Origin: Clostridioides difficile
GTDB taxonomy: Bacteria > Bacillota > Clostridia > Peptostreptococcales > Peptostreptococcaceae
Length of the DNA: 64,000 nucleotides
Assembly: GCF_900243075.1 (NCBI RefSeq)
Contig: NZ_OEZH01000120.1
Location: forward strand, 1 to 64,000
Reading direction: 5' to 3'
Both the position numbers and the translations under genes were made by a program. Below the pieces are notes generated by a model. It was not told the DNA's origin. It searched no databases and worked only from the letters and a program-made list of their open reading frames with translations. Positions 36,702 to 45,612 of this stretch are shown one piece after another. The stretch's first letter is position 1; each line of letters starts with the position of its first letter.

Positions 36702-38105
36702 TTATACCTCTACAACCTTCTTATGATTACCCATCACATTGTTTTGCTTGATAGTCAATGATTTTATTTCATGAACTGCAAAGTATATACATACCATTGC
36801 CGCTGCTGCATCTGCTATTGGTCCTGCAAACATTACTCCATCAATTCCCATAAACATTGGTAAAATTACGATTAATGGAATTAAAAATAGAATTTGACGA
36901 GTCAAAGAAGTAAAAAGTCCTAGTACTGATTTCCCAATTGATGTAAAGAAAGTTGATGATACTATTTGAACACCATTTATAAATGTTAAAAATAAGAAAG
37001 TTCTAAAATAATGTTCTGCAAATATAAAATAAGTCTCGTTTCCGTTACCAAATATAGATGTAATTTGGCGTGGGAAGAATTGGAAACATAAGAATGCAAT
37101 AACAGATATAATAGTTGCACTTCCTACTGCAAACTTATACGCTTCTTTTACACGATTATATTTTTCAGCCCCATAATTGTATCCTATAATTGGTTGCATA
37201 CCTTGTGATATCCCAATAATTACAGATATAAAAATCATGTTTACTTTAATAATGATACCAACACAAGCAAGTGGAATCTCACTTCCATAAACTGACCTAG
37301 CTCCATAATATGCCAACGTATTATTCATAACTATCTGTGTTATAGTCATTGCTAATTGGTTAAAACATGAACTTGAACCTAGTGCAAATATATGTCTATA
37401 AATTATACTCTCTAATTTAAAACTTTTCTTATGTAATTTAATGTGTTGAAAATTCTTTACATAATAAACACTGATTCCAAAAGATATAAGTTGCCCAATA
37501 ACAGTTGCTAAAGCAGACCCAGCAATCCCCATATTAAAAACAAAAATGAATAGTGGATTTAAAATTGTATTAATAACTGCTCCTACTAACATACAAAACA
37601 TAGAAGCTTTTGGTCTTCCATCTGCAAGTATCAACTTACTCATTCCAGTGGACATTATAAGAAATGGCAATCCGATTGATGTAATTTTTGTGTATGTGTG
37701 TGCATAAGGTAGTATTTCTGACGTAGAGCCAAAGAATTTTAATAGTGGTGTTAAAAATATTGATACTATTATAAATAAACTTATTCCAAAAACAGCCATC
37801 AAACAAATAGAATTTCCTGCTGCTTTTGTAGCTTTTTCTGAATTTTTAGCTCCTAGTTCCAATGAACACTTAGATGCTCCCCCAATTCCTAACAATAATG
37901 CAATTGCAGTACATATTGTTGTTAATGGGAAAGTAACATTTGTAGCAGCATTACCCAATACCCCAACACCTTGCCCAATAAATATTTGGTCAACAATATT
38001 ATATAAAGCACTTACTAACATTGCTATAATACTTGGAACTGCATACTTGGTTAATAACTTTGAAACTTTCTCATATTCCAATGGCTCCTTATATTTTTCT
38101 TCCAT
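36702..38105 (-). CDS. MATE-family multidrug efflux transporter
   Basis: 467 residues from ATG 38105 (GGAGGCGAAGGAAA precedes it); the frame opens further upstream at 38135 without a binding site. Twelve membrane helices in two homologous halves, with PSIIAMLVSALYNIVDQIFIGQG at the first helix, the usual MATE start. It exports cationic drugs by Na+ or H+ antiport. Its start overlaps the end of the MarR gene by 17 bases, so the pump and its repressor are in one unit. Confidence 0.92.
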   Translation of the reverse strand: MEEKYKEPLEYEKVSKLLTKYAVPSIIAMLVSALYNIVDQIFIGQGVGVLGNAATNVTFPLTTICTAIALLLGIGGASKCSLELGAKNSEKATKAAGNSICLMAVFGISLFIIVSIFLTPLLKFFGSTSEILPYAHTYTKITSIGLPFLIMSTGMSKLILADGRPKASMFCMLVGAVINTILNPLFIFVFNMGIAGSALATVIGQLISFGISVYYVKNFQHIKLHKKSFKLESIIYRHIFALGSSSCFNQLAMTITQIVMNNTLAYYGARSVYGSEIPLACVGIIIKVNMIFISVIIGISQGMQPIIGYNYGAEKYNRVKEAYKFAVGSATIISVIAFLCFQFFPRQITSIFGNGNETYFIFAEHYFRTFLFLTFINGVQIVSSTFFTSIGKSVLGLFTSLTRQILFLIPLIVILPMFMGIDGVMFAGPIADAAAAMVCIYFAVHEIKSLTIKQNNVMGNHKKVVEV

Positions 38106-38550
38106 TTTCCTTCGCCTCCAATTTTGCTTCTTCATTCATATCAATAGCCAAAAATGCAACCTTTTTTAACATTGACATAAATAACTCTTGCTCTTCTTTT
38201 TCAAATGAACTCAACAACTCTTCTACATACCCATTTGTTATTTTTAGTATTTCATCATAGCATTCTAAAGATTTTTCTGTAGGATATAAATGCCATGTTC
38301 TTTTATCCTTTACACCTGGTTCCCTCATTATAAATCCTTCTTTTTCCAAATTTGCCAAAGCTCTTGTTATATTACTAGGGTTCACAAGAATTTTCTCAAA
38401 TATAGTATCCTGCGTAATACCTGGATTATTGCATATGTGTAATACATAAAAATATTGGCTATTGTTGATTCCAATATCCGCCAATTTCCTGTCAATATAA
38501 TTTGTATTATACCTATTTATAATGGAAACCCATTTTAATAGCTCTCTCAT
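38089..38550 (-). CDS. MarR-family regulator
   Basis: 153 residues from ATG 38550, supported by AAGGAGATAAC; the frame extends further but lacks a start signal. The winged helix is NPGITQDTIFEKILVNPSNITRALANLEKEGFIMREPGVKDKRTWHLYPTEKS. It ends with a helix for dimerisation. Two TTGCNNNNGCAA palindromes overlap its promoter (38579-38610), indicating autorepression and control of the MATE pump. Confidence 0.92.
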   Translation of the reverse strand: MRELLKWVSIINRYNTNYIDRKLADIGINNSQYFYVLHICNNPGITQDTIFEKILVNPSNITRALANLEKEGFIMREPGVKDKRTWHLYPTEKSLECYDEILKITNGYVEELLSSFEKEEQELFMSMLKKVAFLAIDMNEEAKLEAKENGRKI

Positions 38551-38578
38551 GTTATCTCCTTTATTATCGCTGTATTTT

Positions 38579-38641
38579 TTGCGTACGCAATAATCTATTT
38601 GCTCATGCAACTATTTTACTGCTAATTTTATACTTTGTCAA
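38579..38641 (-). promoter_or_regulatory. Promoter with paired MarR operators
   Basis: Leftward promoter: -35 TTGACA (38636-38641), 17-base spacer, -10 TAAAAT (38613-38618). Just downstream lie TTGCATGAGCAA (38599-38610) and TTGCGTACGCAA (38579-38590), centred 20 bases apart on the same helix face. A bound MarR dimer at each would block transcription start. Confidence 0.75.
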
Positions 38642-38816
38642 TATCACCCAAGTTTATATTTAAATTATAAAGTTACTATAAATTTTATATATTAGACTCT
38701 TACTTTGATTTAACTATTTTTAAATCTCCATTGATATTTAATTACCTTTTATATTAATTTTTTTGCTTATTTATCCACTAATTTCTAATTCTTTTTTGCT
38801 TATTTTAAAAAGTATC

Positions 38817-38867
38817 TTGACACAGTATGTATTATCTGGAATAATAAGTATATCGAATCGTTATATA
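38817..38867 (+). promoter_or_regulatory. Promoter of the PadR gene with dyad
   Basis: -35 TTGACA, 17 bases, -10 AATAAT (38840-38845); an imperfect dyad TATATCGAATCGTTATATA spans 38849-38867 and may be the PadR autoregulatory site. Confidence 0.55.
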
Positions 38868-38890
38868 TCTAATTGATACTAGGAGGCAAT

Positions 38891-39406
38891 ATGTTAGAAT
38901 ACATTATTTTAGGATTTTTAATGGAAAAAGAATTAAGTGGATACGACTTAAAACAAATAATGTCAGAAAGTACCTCATATTTTTTTGACGCTAGCTTTGG
39001 CAGTATCTACCCTGCACTTAAAAGATTAGAAACAAAAGGATATATACACTATCACGAAGTTATAGACGGTAGCAAATTAAAAAAACTATATTCCATAACT
39101 AATACTGGTAAAGAAGTATTTCTTGAATGGTTAAAGAAACCTATAAATTTTTCTAAAACAAAGCAAGACCACCTTGTTAATATATTCTTTTACAAGTATC
39201 TACCCAAAGAAATAATTGAAACAAACTTAAAAATGTTAATAACTGAAGTAGAATTACTTCTAAATAAATTAAGTAAACAAAAAATTGATGTAGAAGAAAA
39301 TCATTGTGTTGACCAATATACATATATGTATGCCACAATGATTTATGGAGTTGACTATTATAATTTTGTAATTAATTGGTGTAAAGATTTACTGAAAAAT
39401 CTATAA
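38891..39406 (+). CDS. PadR-family transcriptional regulator
   Basis: 171 residues from ATG 38891 with AGGAGG five bases upstream. The N-terminal PadR winged helix is LEYIILGFLMEKELSGYDLKQIM...FGSIYPALKRLETKGYI; the C-terminal half is the helical Vir_act_alpha_C dimerisation domain. PadR proteins repress detoxification or transport genes and lift off on ligand binding. It stands 48 bases before two flavoprotein genes that are probably its targets. Confidence 0.92.
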   Translation: MLEYIILGFLMEKELSGYDLKQIMSESTSYFFDASFGSIYPALKRLETKGYIHYHEVIDGSKLKKLYSITNTGKEVFLEWLKKPINFSKTKQDHLVNIFFYKYLPKEIIETNLKMLITEVELLLNKLSKQKIDVEENHCVDQYTYMYATMIYGVDYYNFVINWCKDLLKNL

Positions 39407-39454
39407 GATATAATTTTTAAAAGTAAACATACATAATAAAAGGAGATTAAATTT

Positions 39455-39958
39455 ATGAGGCTTTTAATACATGATTTGACTGAGGAAGAATTAGATAATA
39501 TATTACCTAAGCTTGATGACAATATAAAAATACTTCCAAACACAAAAGAAATTCACAAATGTATTGGTTGTTTTGGTTGCTGGATTAAAACACCTACTGA
39601 ATGTGTTGTAAAGGATTATTACGGCAACATGGGTAAACTTATAAATGAATCTGATGGAATTATTATAATAAGCAGATGTTGTTACGGAGGGTTTAGTCCT
39701 TTTGTCAAAAACGTACTTGATAAAAGTATTAGTTATATTCTTCCATACTTTGTAATAAAAAATAATATGATGCGTCATAAAAGTAGATACGACAAACAGA
39801 TAAATTTAAAAGCTATATTCTATGGAGATTGTATTACAGAAGCTGAAAAAGAAACTGCTACCAAATTAGTAAATGGGAATGCTATAAATTTTAATATAAA
39901 AGAACATTCTGTTTGTTTCTATGAAAATATCCAAGATATAAGAGGTGAATCTATATGA
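39455..39958 (+). CDS. Flavodoxin-like protein with Cys cluster
   Basis: 167 residues. Motif HKCIGCFGCWIKTPTECVV (about residues 34-52) resembles the CxxCxxC...C cluster of iron-sulfur flavoproteins, and SRCCYGGFSPFVKNVLDKS is the flavin-contact loop seen in NADPH-dependent FMN reductases. The N-terminal beta strand and phosphate loop are reduced compared with normal flavodoxins. Its last codons overlap the next gene by 4 bases (ATGA). Probably works with the next protein as a redox pair. Confidence 0.75.
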   Translation: MRLLIHDLTEEELDNILPKLDDNIKILPNTKEIHKCIGCFGCWIKTPTECVVKDYYGNMGKLINESDGIIIISRCCYGGFSPFVKNVLDKSISYILPYFVIKNNMMRHKSRYDKQINLKAIFYGDCITEAEKETATKLVNGNAINFNIKEHSVCFYENIQDIRGESI

Positions 39959-40605
39959 ATATAGTAATGATAAATGGTAGTCCAAAAGTAGGTAAAAATA
40001 ATTCACAGTACTTTTTATCTGAAATAGAACAACTTATTCAAAATGACAATAAAATTTTTACATTTAAAATAGATAGCACATCTAAGTATACTGATGCTCT
40101 TAATTCCATACTTAATTGTGATAGATTAATAATCGCATTTCCTCTTTATGTAGATGGTATTCCATCTCATTTGCTTCATTTTTTAGAGGAATGTGAAAAA
40201 TTTTTAAAGACACAAAATAAAAAACCTATTCAAGTGTATGCAATAGTTAACTGTGGATTCAATGAAGGTGAACATAATCATTTGGCGATTCAAATGATAG
40301 AGCATTGGTGTAAAAAAATCAACTTTACATGGGTTCAAGGTATTGGAATTGGAGCTGGGGAGATGTTTGGTTCACTAGAATCCGTCCCTTTGGGTAAAGG
40401 ACAAAAAAAAGATTTAGGGATTACATTAAAAGAACTGTCAAAAAATATACTTAATGACAATATAAATATTAATAATTCCAGTAAAAATAATCTTTTTATT
40501 TCACCTAACTTCCCTAGATTCCTACATAAACTTATGGGTAATCATCAGTGGAATACTCAAGCTAAATCAAATAGTTTGACTAAAAGCGATATACTAAAGA
40601 AATAA
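39955..40605 (+). CDS. NAD(P)H-dependent oxidoreductase, flavodoxin fold
   Basis: 216 residues. N-terminus MNIVMINGSPKVGKNNSQYFL carries the flavin phosphate-binding loop; FPLYVDGIPSHLLHFLEECEKF is the second FMN contact. No cysteine cluster. Coupled to the preceding flavoprotein through an ATGA overlap. Together with PadR they form a small three-gene unit ended by a strong terminator. Substrate unknown. Confidence 0.8.
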   Translation: MNIVMINGSPKVGKNNSQYFLSEIEQLIQNDNKIFTFKIDSTSKYTDALNSILNCDRLIIAFPLYVDGIPSHLLHFLEECEKFLKTQNKKPIQVYAIVNCGFNEGEHNHLAIQMIEHWCKKINFTWVQGIGIGAGEMFGSLESVPLGKGQKKDLGITLKELSKNILNDNININNSSKNNLFISPNFPRFLHKLMGNHQWNTQAKSNSLTKSDILKK

Positions 40606-40627
40606 AATTTTACTTCAACAAACACTA

Positions 40628-40670
40628 AAAACCGCCAAGTACGAATACTATTCATCTTGACGGTTTTTTA
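40628..40670 (+). terminator. Terminator of the PadR-flavoprotein operon
   Basis: AAACCGCCAAG / CTTGACGGTTT with one mismatch, followed by TTTTT. Confidence 0.85.
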
Positions 40671-40737
40671 TGTTATTTATATTCACTAGACATGAGATAA
40701 TTCAGTACGACATTGATTATCTAGTCTAATATTTGTC

Positions 40738-41193
40738 TTATTCTTTTTGTAAAATCCAAGTTACTCCGACAAGGTCCTGCTGTAAATCAGTATATTCATT
40801 TTTTTGACTAATAACATATTGTTCAAACATATCTTTTTTAGCAGGATATTTTTTAATTAGTTCATTTGCACGAGTTATAATCCAGTTCATTTCTTCATCA
40901 ACATCATTTTCAAGTTCTAAACATGGTACACATTCAATTAATTTCAGACCTAATTCTTTGAACAATACACTCCACTCATTGTAAGTAGGATACACCCTCT
41001 CAAAGTTCAGTTGTTCATTTGTAGATTTATCTGCTACATATGCATCATCAATTAAAATGAATCCCTTTCTTTTTATTGTAGATAATAGCTTGCTGATAGT
41101 TTCTTTATAATTACCTAAAATATCTCCTACAGCTCCAAAAATCACACAATCATAATCATGCTCAACTTTTACAGAGCTATTAGCATCATTCAT
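40738..41193 (-). CDS. SAM-dependent methyltransferase C-terminal part (N-terminally truncated)
   Basis: 151 residues from ATG 41193 (TGGAGGTTGATAAA precedes it). The sequence YDCVIFGAVGDILGNYKETISKLLSTIKRKGFILIDDAYV matches motif IV onward of class I methyltransferases, followed by their usual C-terminal helices. The N-terminal half with the GxGxG SAM-binding loop is missing, and nothing similar is found in frame upstream. It is either a decayed gene with a chance start or a domain fragment that no longer methylates. Confidence 0.6.
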   Translation of the reverse strand: MNDANSSVKVEHDYDCVIFGAVGDILGNYKETISKLLSTIKRKGFILIDDAYVADKSTNEQLNFERVYPTYNEWSVLFKELGLKLIECVPCLELENDVDEEMNWIITRANELIKKYPAKKDMFEQYVISQKNEYTDLQQDLVGVTWILQKE

Positions 41194-41304
41194 TTTATCA
41201 ACCTCCAAAATTTAAATTATTATTCAAAAGTAATATTATTTTGTATACTTTTTTATAGGTACTACAAACAGTGGAAAATGCTCTTGACTTTTGTATCTTG
41301 CAAT

Positions 41305-41556
41305 TCATTTCCTTTCTTTATGAGCTGTAATAATTGTATAGCTGTAAGCATTTACTGTTATAATACAACCATCTACACTTATATACCAGTTTTTTCCCTT
41401 TCTGTTAATAATGGCGTTTGGAGATTCTATTTTAGTTTTACACCAGTCCACTACATCATTTGTCTCCAAAAAAAGATTTTTCTTAATTCTTACAACACCT
41501 AACTCTGTTGTATGTAATCTATCTAAATTTTTAAGTAATTCATTTTCTACATTCAT
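41305..41556 (-). CDS. DUF3781-family protein
   Basis: 83 residues: LHTTELGVVRIKKNLFLETNDVVDWCKTKIESPNAIINRKGKNWYISVDGCIITVNAYSYTIITAH is the complete DUF3781 domain as I know it. Small soluble protein of unknown function, often found near methyltransferases and AraC-type regulators in Firmicutes, as here. No strong ribosome binding site is seen. Confidence 0.7.
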   Translation of the reverse strand: MNVENELLKNLDRLHTTELGVVRIKKNLFLETNDVVDWCKTKIESPNAIINRKGKNWYISVDGCIITVNAYSYTIITAHKERK

Positions 41557-41778
41557 TTTTATTAGAACACCTTATCCTTTGCAAAATTAAATCTATATAC
41601 TTAGTACTATTTTATCATAAGCTTATATCCTCGCATATTTTATTATAACCTTATAGCAAAATTATTTCTTTTCTACTGCTACAAATTACTTATCATTACA
41701 AAGAATTATAAAACTTTTCCTATATAAATCCATCTACTTTTTACATAATACCTTATTTTAAAGAATTGGAACCCAAAA

Positions 41779-42160
41779 CTAAACCTCACTCAAACCATTC
41801 TCATCAACTTTTTCTCCGTATTTTACAAAGTCATATAAATTATTTTCATTAAATTGGCAACTTGAATTAGGAAACCATTCCTCATATATATATTCTACAA
41901 CATTTTGTATACTATCTTCATTTTTTCCAATGAAGGTAAAAACAACATAATTACTTTTAGGCAATATGAATTTTTCCATTCCATTAGGTGATTTACCAAA
42001 AGTAGATACTTGAGCACCTGCAATATATGTAAATGTAGGAGTATTTTCAATCTCTTTAAAATTGATATAATCATTAACTCCAATTAAAAAATCTAAATCT
42101 ACTTTATTTTCCTATATAATCCAAAGCCTTTTCAATGGTAATCAAATTGTTATCAATCCA
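41779..42160 (-). pseudogene. AraC/GyrI-type regulator, decayed with internal deletion
   Basis: The leftward strand first gives WIDNNLITIEKALDYIGK and a stop (start of an AraC helix-turn-helix), preceded by a retained AGGAGGTG but no start codon. In another frame it continues VDLDFLIGVNDYINFKEIENTPTFTYIAGAQ...FGKSPNGMEKFILPKSNYVVFTFIG, a GyrI-like effector domain, which stops early at 41779. Most of the DNA-binding domain is deleted. The segment from the ATG at 41979 alone gives a 66-residue frame, but it is not a complete domain. Confidence 0.75.
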
Positions 42161-42250
42161 GTAACACCTCCTATTTTAAAGATAACATATTGTTTTATTT
42201 TATCTTTCACATTCTTTGCTAATATTTCAATTTATTTTTTAACACATAAA

Positions 42251-42280
42251 AGGCACTTCAACTTGAAGTGCCTATATATT
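42251..42280 (-). terminator. Terminator downstream of the cupin gene
   Basis: AGGCACTTCAACTTGAAGTGCCT, a 10-11-bp near-perfect stem; leftwards followed by TTTT. It lies 158 bases beyond the cupin stop. Confidence 0.65.
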
Positions 42281-42430
42281 GTATATTTATTTGTATAATT
42301 GAAATATCTTTTACTATCTATAAAACTTAATTTTTCAAGTTTTCTTGAAACATACTTATAACAATTCTCATTTACAATTCACAAAAATTTAGAGAATTAC
42401 CTGTCAACTCTATGTCAATTAATAAACTTT

Positions 42431-42844
42431 TTATTTTAATTTGCTATACTCTTCATCAGATACAGGCTCTAGCCATTCATTGAAAGCACCTTCAGCAGGT
42501 ACTTCTACAGCCAAATGCTGAAACCAACTATCTGGTGCAGCTCCATGCCAGTGCTTTACATCTGGTGGTATATTAACTACATCACCTGCATGCAATTCCT
42601 GTGCTGGTTTTCCAAATTCTTGATAATATCCTCTACCTCCAGTTACAAGTAAAATCTGTCCACCCTTATGATGTATGTGCCATGAATTAATTGTAGAAGG
42701 AGCAAAAGTCACGTTCCCGATTCCCACACCAGTAGTAGTAAGCATATTTAAATAACATTCTCCTGTAAAATACTGTGCAAATGCTTTGTTTTCTTCCCCA
42801 ATAGGGAAAACTGCTCCTGTACCTAAATCTTTTTCTCTATCCAT
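42431..42844 (-). CDS. Small cupin protein
   Basis: 137 residues forming one cupin barrel. Metal ligands are the two His in WHIHHKGGQILLV, Glu/Gln after GRGYYQEF, and His in PPDVKHWHGAAPDSWFQHLAV. Related cupins are found alone or fused to CMD domains and are often controlled by MerR regulators with aldo-keto reductases. Its promoter has the same MerR architecture as the operon at 1210-3313. Enzymatic role unknown; metal-dependent isomerase or oxygen-independent lyase are options. RBS AGGAGGTATTAAAT. Confidence 0.85.
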   Translation of the reverse strand: MDREKDLGTGAVFPIGEENKAFAQYFTGECYLNMLTTTGVGIGNVTFAPSTINSWHIHHKGGQILLVTGGRGYYQEFGKPAQELHAGDVVNIPPDVKHWHGAAPDSWFQHLAVEVPAEGAFNEWLEPVSDEEYSKLK

Positions 42845-42887
42845 ATTTAATACCTCCTATGCCTTGCTTAACTATTCTTACATTTTT

Positions 42888-42918
42888 AGTATACGACTTA
42901 AAGTTAACTCAAGGTCAA
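42888..42918 (-). promoter_or_regulatory. MerR-type promoter with 19-bp spacer before the cupin gene
   Basis: -35 TTGACC, 19 bases, -10 TATACT; the spacer contains CCTTGAGTTAACTTTAAG. Same layout and core (AGTTAACT) as the site at 3399-3429. Confidence 0.8.
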
Positions 42919-42959
42919 TAGCTTTTTAGTATTATCATAATTTAATTTTTAGATTAACT

Positions 42960-43721
42960 TTATTCTTTTAAATCATCATAGCTTGTTATAGATTTTTTTA
43001 CATTCAGTAGTTGGTCTACAAATTGATTAGCAGGGGCATTTAAAATGTTATCAGGAGTATCATACTGTTGAATAACTCCATGATTTAATACCAAAGTCTT
43101 TGTACCTAAAATCAAAGCTTCATAAATATCATGTGTAATAAATATAATCGTAACTCCTGTTTTTTTATGAATTTCTTTTATCTCCTTTTGTAATTGCTTT
43201 CGTGTAATCTCATCGACTGCACCAAAAGGTTCATCCATTAATAAAATTTCTGGAGAAGAAGCTAAAGCTCTTGCAATCCCTACACGCTGTTGTTGACCAC
43301 CTGACAATTCTGATGGATAACGTACTTTCATATCATTTGGCAATCCCACTATTTCCATCCATTTGTCTACAGCATTTTTTACTTCTGATTTATTTTTTTT
43401 ATTGAGAAGGTTTGGTACATATGAAATATTTTCTTCTACAGTCATATGAGGAAAAAGAACACTTCCTTGTACACAGTATCCTATTCTTCTTCTTAATTTA
43501 ATTAAGTCCTCGTTTTTGATATTGGTTTGGTTTATCAAAATATTTCCTCCATCTGGCAAAATCAAACCATTAATCATTTTTAAGAGTGTTGTCTTACCAG
43601 AACCAGATGAACCAATAACAGTCAAAAATTCTCCTTTTTCTATCTCTAAATTAAGATTATCTATAATAGTTTTGTCATTATATTGTTTTTCAATATTTTT
43701 AAATTGTATAATAGGTATCAT
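42960..43721 (-). CDS. Osmoprotectant/quaternary amine ABC importer, ATP-binding protein
   Basis: 253 residues: Walker [10 protein letters not shown] (about 36-44), signature [10 protein letters not shown], Walker [14 protein letters not shown]-loop ITHD. The sequence follows the OpuCA/ProV group, but the C-terminal CBS domains that sense ionic strength are missing. It lies 14 bases downstream of the fused permease/binding protein gene, so the importer is complete in two genes. Probable substrates are glycine betaine, carnitine or choline. Confidence 0.88.
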   Translation of the reverse strand: MIPIIQFKNIEKQYNDKTIIDNLNLEIEKGEFLTVIGSSGSGKTTLLKMINGLILPDGGNILINQTNIKNEDLIKLRRRIGYCVQGSVLFPHMTVEENISYVPNLLNKKNKSEVKNAVDKWMEIVGLPNDMKVRYPSELSGGQQQRVGIARALASSPEILLMDEPFGAVDEITRKQLQKEIKEIHKKTGVTIIFITHDIYEALILGTKTLVLNHGVIQQYDTPDNILNAPANQFVDQLLNVKKSITSYDDLKE

Positions 43722-43735
43722 TCTATTTCCTCCAA

Positions 43736-45271
43736 TTATAAAAGACCTTTTTTATTCAAAAACTCACGAGCAACTTCTCTAGGCTCTAAATTGTTGTTTT
43801 CTACATCATAATTCATTTTAGCCATTTCTTTATCAGTCAGAATACTTTCAACCATCTTAAATACCTTTGATAGCTCTGGATTTTCTTCTAACACCTCTGA
43901 ACGAATAACATTTCCACATTGATAAGATGGATAGAAGCTTTTATCATCTTTTAAAACTACAACGTCTGAAACGCTATACTGACCATCAGTTGTAAATATA
44001 GGCATTACATCAATTTTACCCTCATTGATAGCTTGGTATTTTAATCCAATATCTAAATCAACTGTGTTTTTAAAGTTTAGTCCATATGTATTACACAATG
44101 GAGTATATCCATCCTCTCTCTCATAAAAGTCATATTCTGCTCCGAATGTCAATTTAGAAGATATGTCTTTTAAATCTGATATTTTTTTTAGATTATATTT
44201 ATCTGCAACTTCTTTTCTAACTGCTAATGCATAACTATTAGAAAAACCATACATACCAGTCCATTGCATTTTAAGTTTATTTTTGTATTCTGATTGTAGT
44301 TTACTAAACATATTTTCAGTATATAATTCATTTTTTTTAAGTACCATATTCCAACCTGTCCCTGTATACTCTGGATAAATATCAAATTCTCCATTCTCCA
44401 TAGCTGGCTGAATATTAGATGTTCCCCCACCTACACCTTGTGTAATTTCTACTTTTAGGTCTGTGTTTTTTTCAATCAGAATATCCAGCATCTCACCAAG
44501 AATATATTGTTCAGTCATAGGTTTTGTAGCAATATGAATAGTTTGAGTCTTTGAAGAATTAAAGAAATACAATGTAAAGATAGTTACTATAAGAATAAGG
44601 CTTCCTAGAATGGCGAAAACTTTTTTTCTATTTTTCTTTTTTCTTTTTCGTTGAAAGAATCTTTCTACTAGTCCTAAAATAAAATCAAATATTAGAGCTA
44701 ATAGCGCAATAAGTATACTTCCAGTAATTGTCATTACTGTATTATTTGTCGTGATTCCTCTATATATGGCTACACCCAAGCCTCCAGCACCTATAAATGA
44801 GGCGATACCAGCTAAAGCAATTGTCATAATTACCATGTTTCTAATACCAGACATAATAACAGGCAAAGCTAGTGGAAGTTTTATTTTATACAGTATCTGA
44901 AAATCTGTACTTCCCATTCCTCTAGCAGCTTCAATAATATTTTTATCTACATTAGTAATTCCAGTATATGTATTTCTAACCATAGGCAATAATGCATAAA
45001 TAGTAAGAGCAATAACAGCAGTAGTATTGCCTATTCCAGAAAATGGTATAAGAAATCCTAACATAGAAATAGATGGAATAGTATATAGAAAATTGATAGT
45101 TCCCAATATAGGTTTAGAAGAATTATTAAATTCACTTACAATAATACCAATTATACCACCTAAAACAATTGCAATTATTATAGAAATAATAGAAATAGTC
45201 AAGTGCTCTATGGATAGCTTTATAAAAAAATCACTTCTTTCAGACAATAAGGTTAGAATATTGTTTATCAT
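43736..45271 (-). CDS. Osmoprotectant ABC importer, permease fused to substrate-binding protein
   Basis: 511 residues. Residues 1-210 are the permease (five to six helices; coupling loop [32 protein letters not shown]). A further helix at about 218-238 anchors residues 245-511, a complete OpuC-type binding protein ([52 protein letters not shown]). Such fusions tether the binder next to the channel. The gene leads a leftward two-gene operon with the ATPase. Confidence 0.92.
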   Translation of the reverse strand: MINNILTLLSERSDFFIKLSIEHLTISIISIIIAIVLGGIIGIIVSEFNNSSKPILGTINFLYTIPSISMLGFLIPFSGIGNTTAVIALTIYALLPMVRNTYTGITNVDKNIIEAARGMGSTDFQILYKIKLPLALPVIMSGIRNMVIMTIALAGIASFIGAGGLGVAIYRGITTNNTVMTITGSILIALLALIFDFILGLVERFFQRKRKKKNRKKVFAILGSLILIVTIFTLYFFNSSKTQTIHIATKPMTEQYILGEMLDILIEKNTDLKVEITQGVGGGTSNIQPAMENGEFDIYPEYTGTGWNMVLKKNELYTENMFSKLQSEYKNKLKMQWTGMYGFSNSYALAVRKEVADKYNLKKISDLKDISSKLTFGAEYDFYEREDGYTPLCNTYGLNFKNTVDLDIGLKYQAINEGKIDVMPIFTTDGQYSVSDVVVLKDDKSFYPSYQCGNVIRSEVLEENPELSKVFKMVESILTDKEMAKMNYDVENNNLEPREVAREFLNKKGLL

Positions 45272-45612
45272 TCATCTCACTCCTTTTCATGAGTTTTACT
45301 TAACAAGATTTAAATTTTAATGTAGTTAATAGTCATCATTTATATATCAACAAATTATTCCATAAATTACATGTTAAGATTATAATATCAAACTTGCAAG
45401 TAGGCACAAAAAAGTAACTATTAGAGAATCTTATCTCGATACTCTACATAAAAATAAGAAAAAATGCCAGAATCGTTAAAAATTTGATATTTAAACGAAT
45501 TTCTGACACCATATTTAATTAAATTTTAATATTTCTTATATTATTTACTACTATTAAGTTTAAGTATCATTTTATATACCCATTATATTTATTAATATAT
45601 CATATATATTTA
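45272..45612. other. Intergenic with inverted repeat
   Basis: An imperfect inverted repeat TGCCAGAATCGTT...AACGAATTTCTGACA at 45464-45507 (bulges near TTCG) is probably the terminator of the leftward UvrA-like gene or a rightward read-through stop. Nothing else is supported. Confidence 0.5.

Noticed and set aside
41895-42083. 62-residue leftward frame
   Set aside because: Shifted frame of the AraC-GyrI remnant; the other frame carries the domain similarity.
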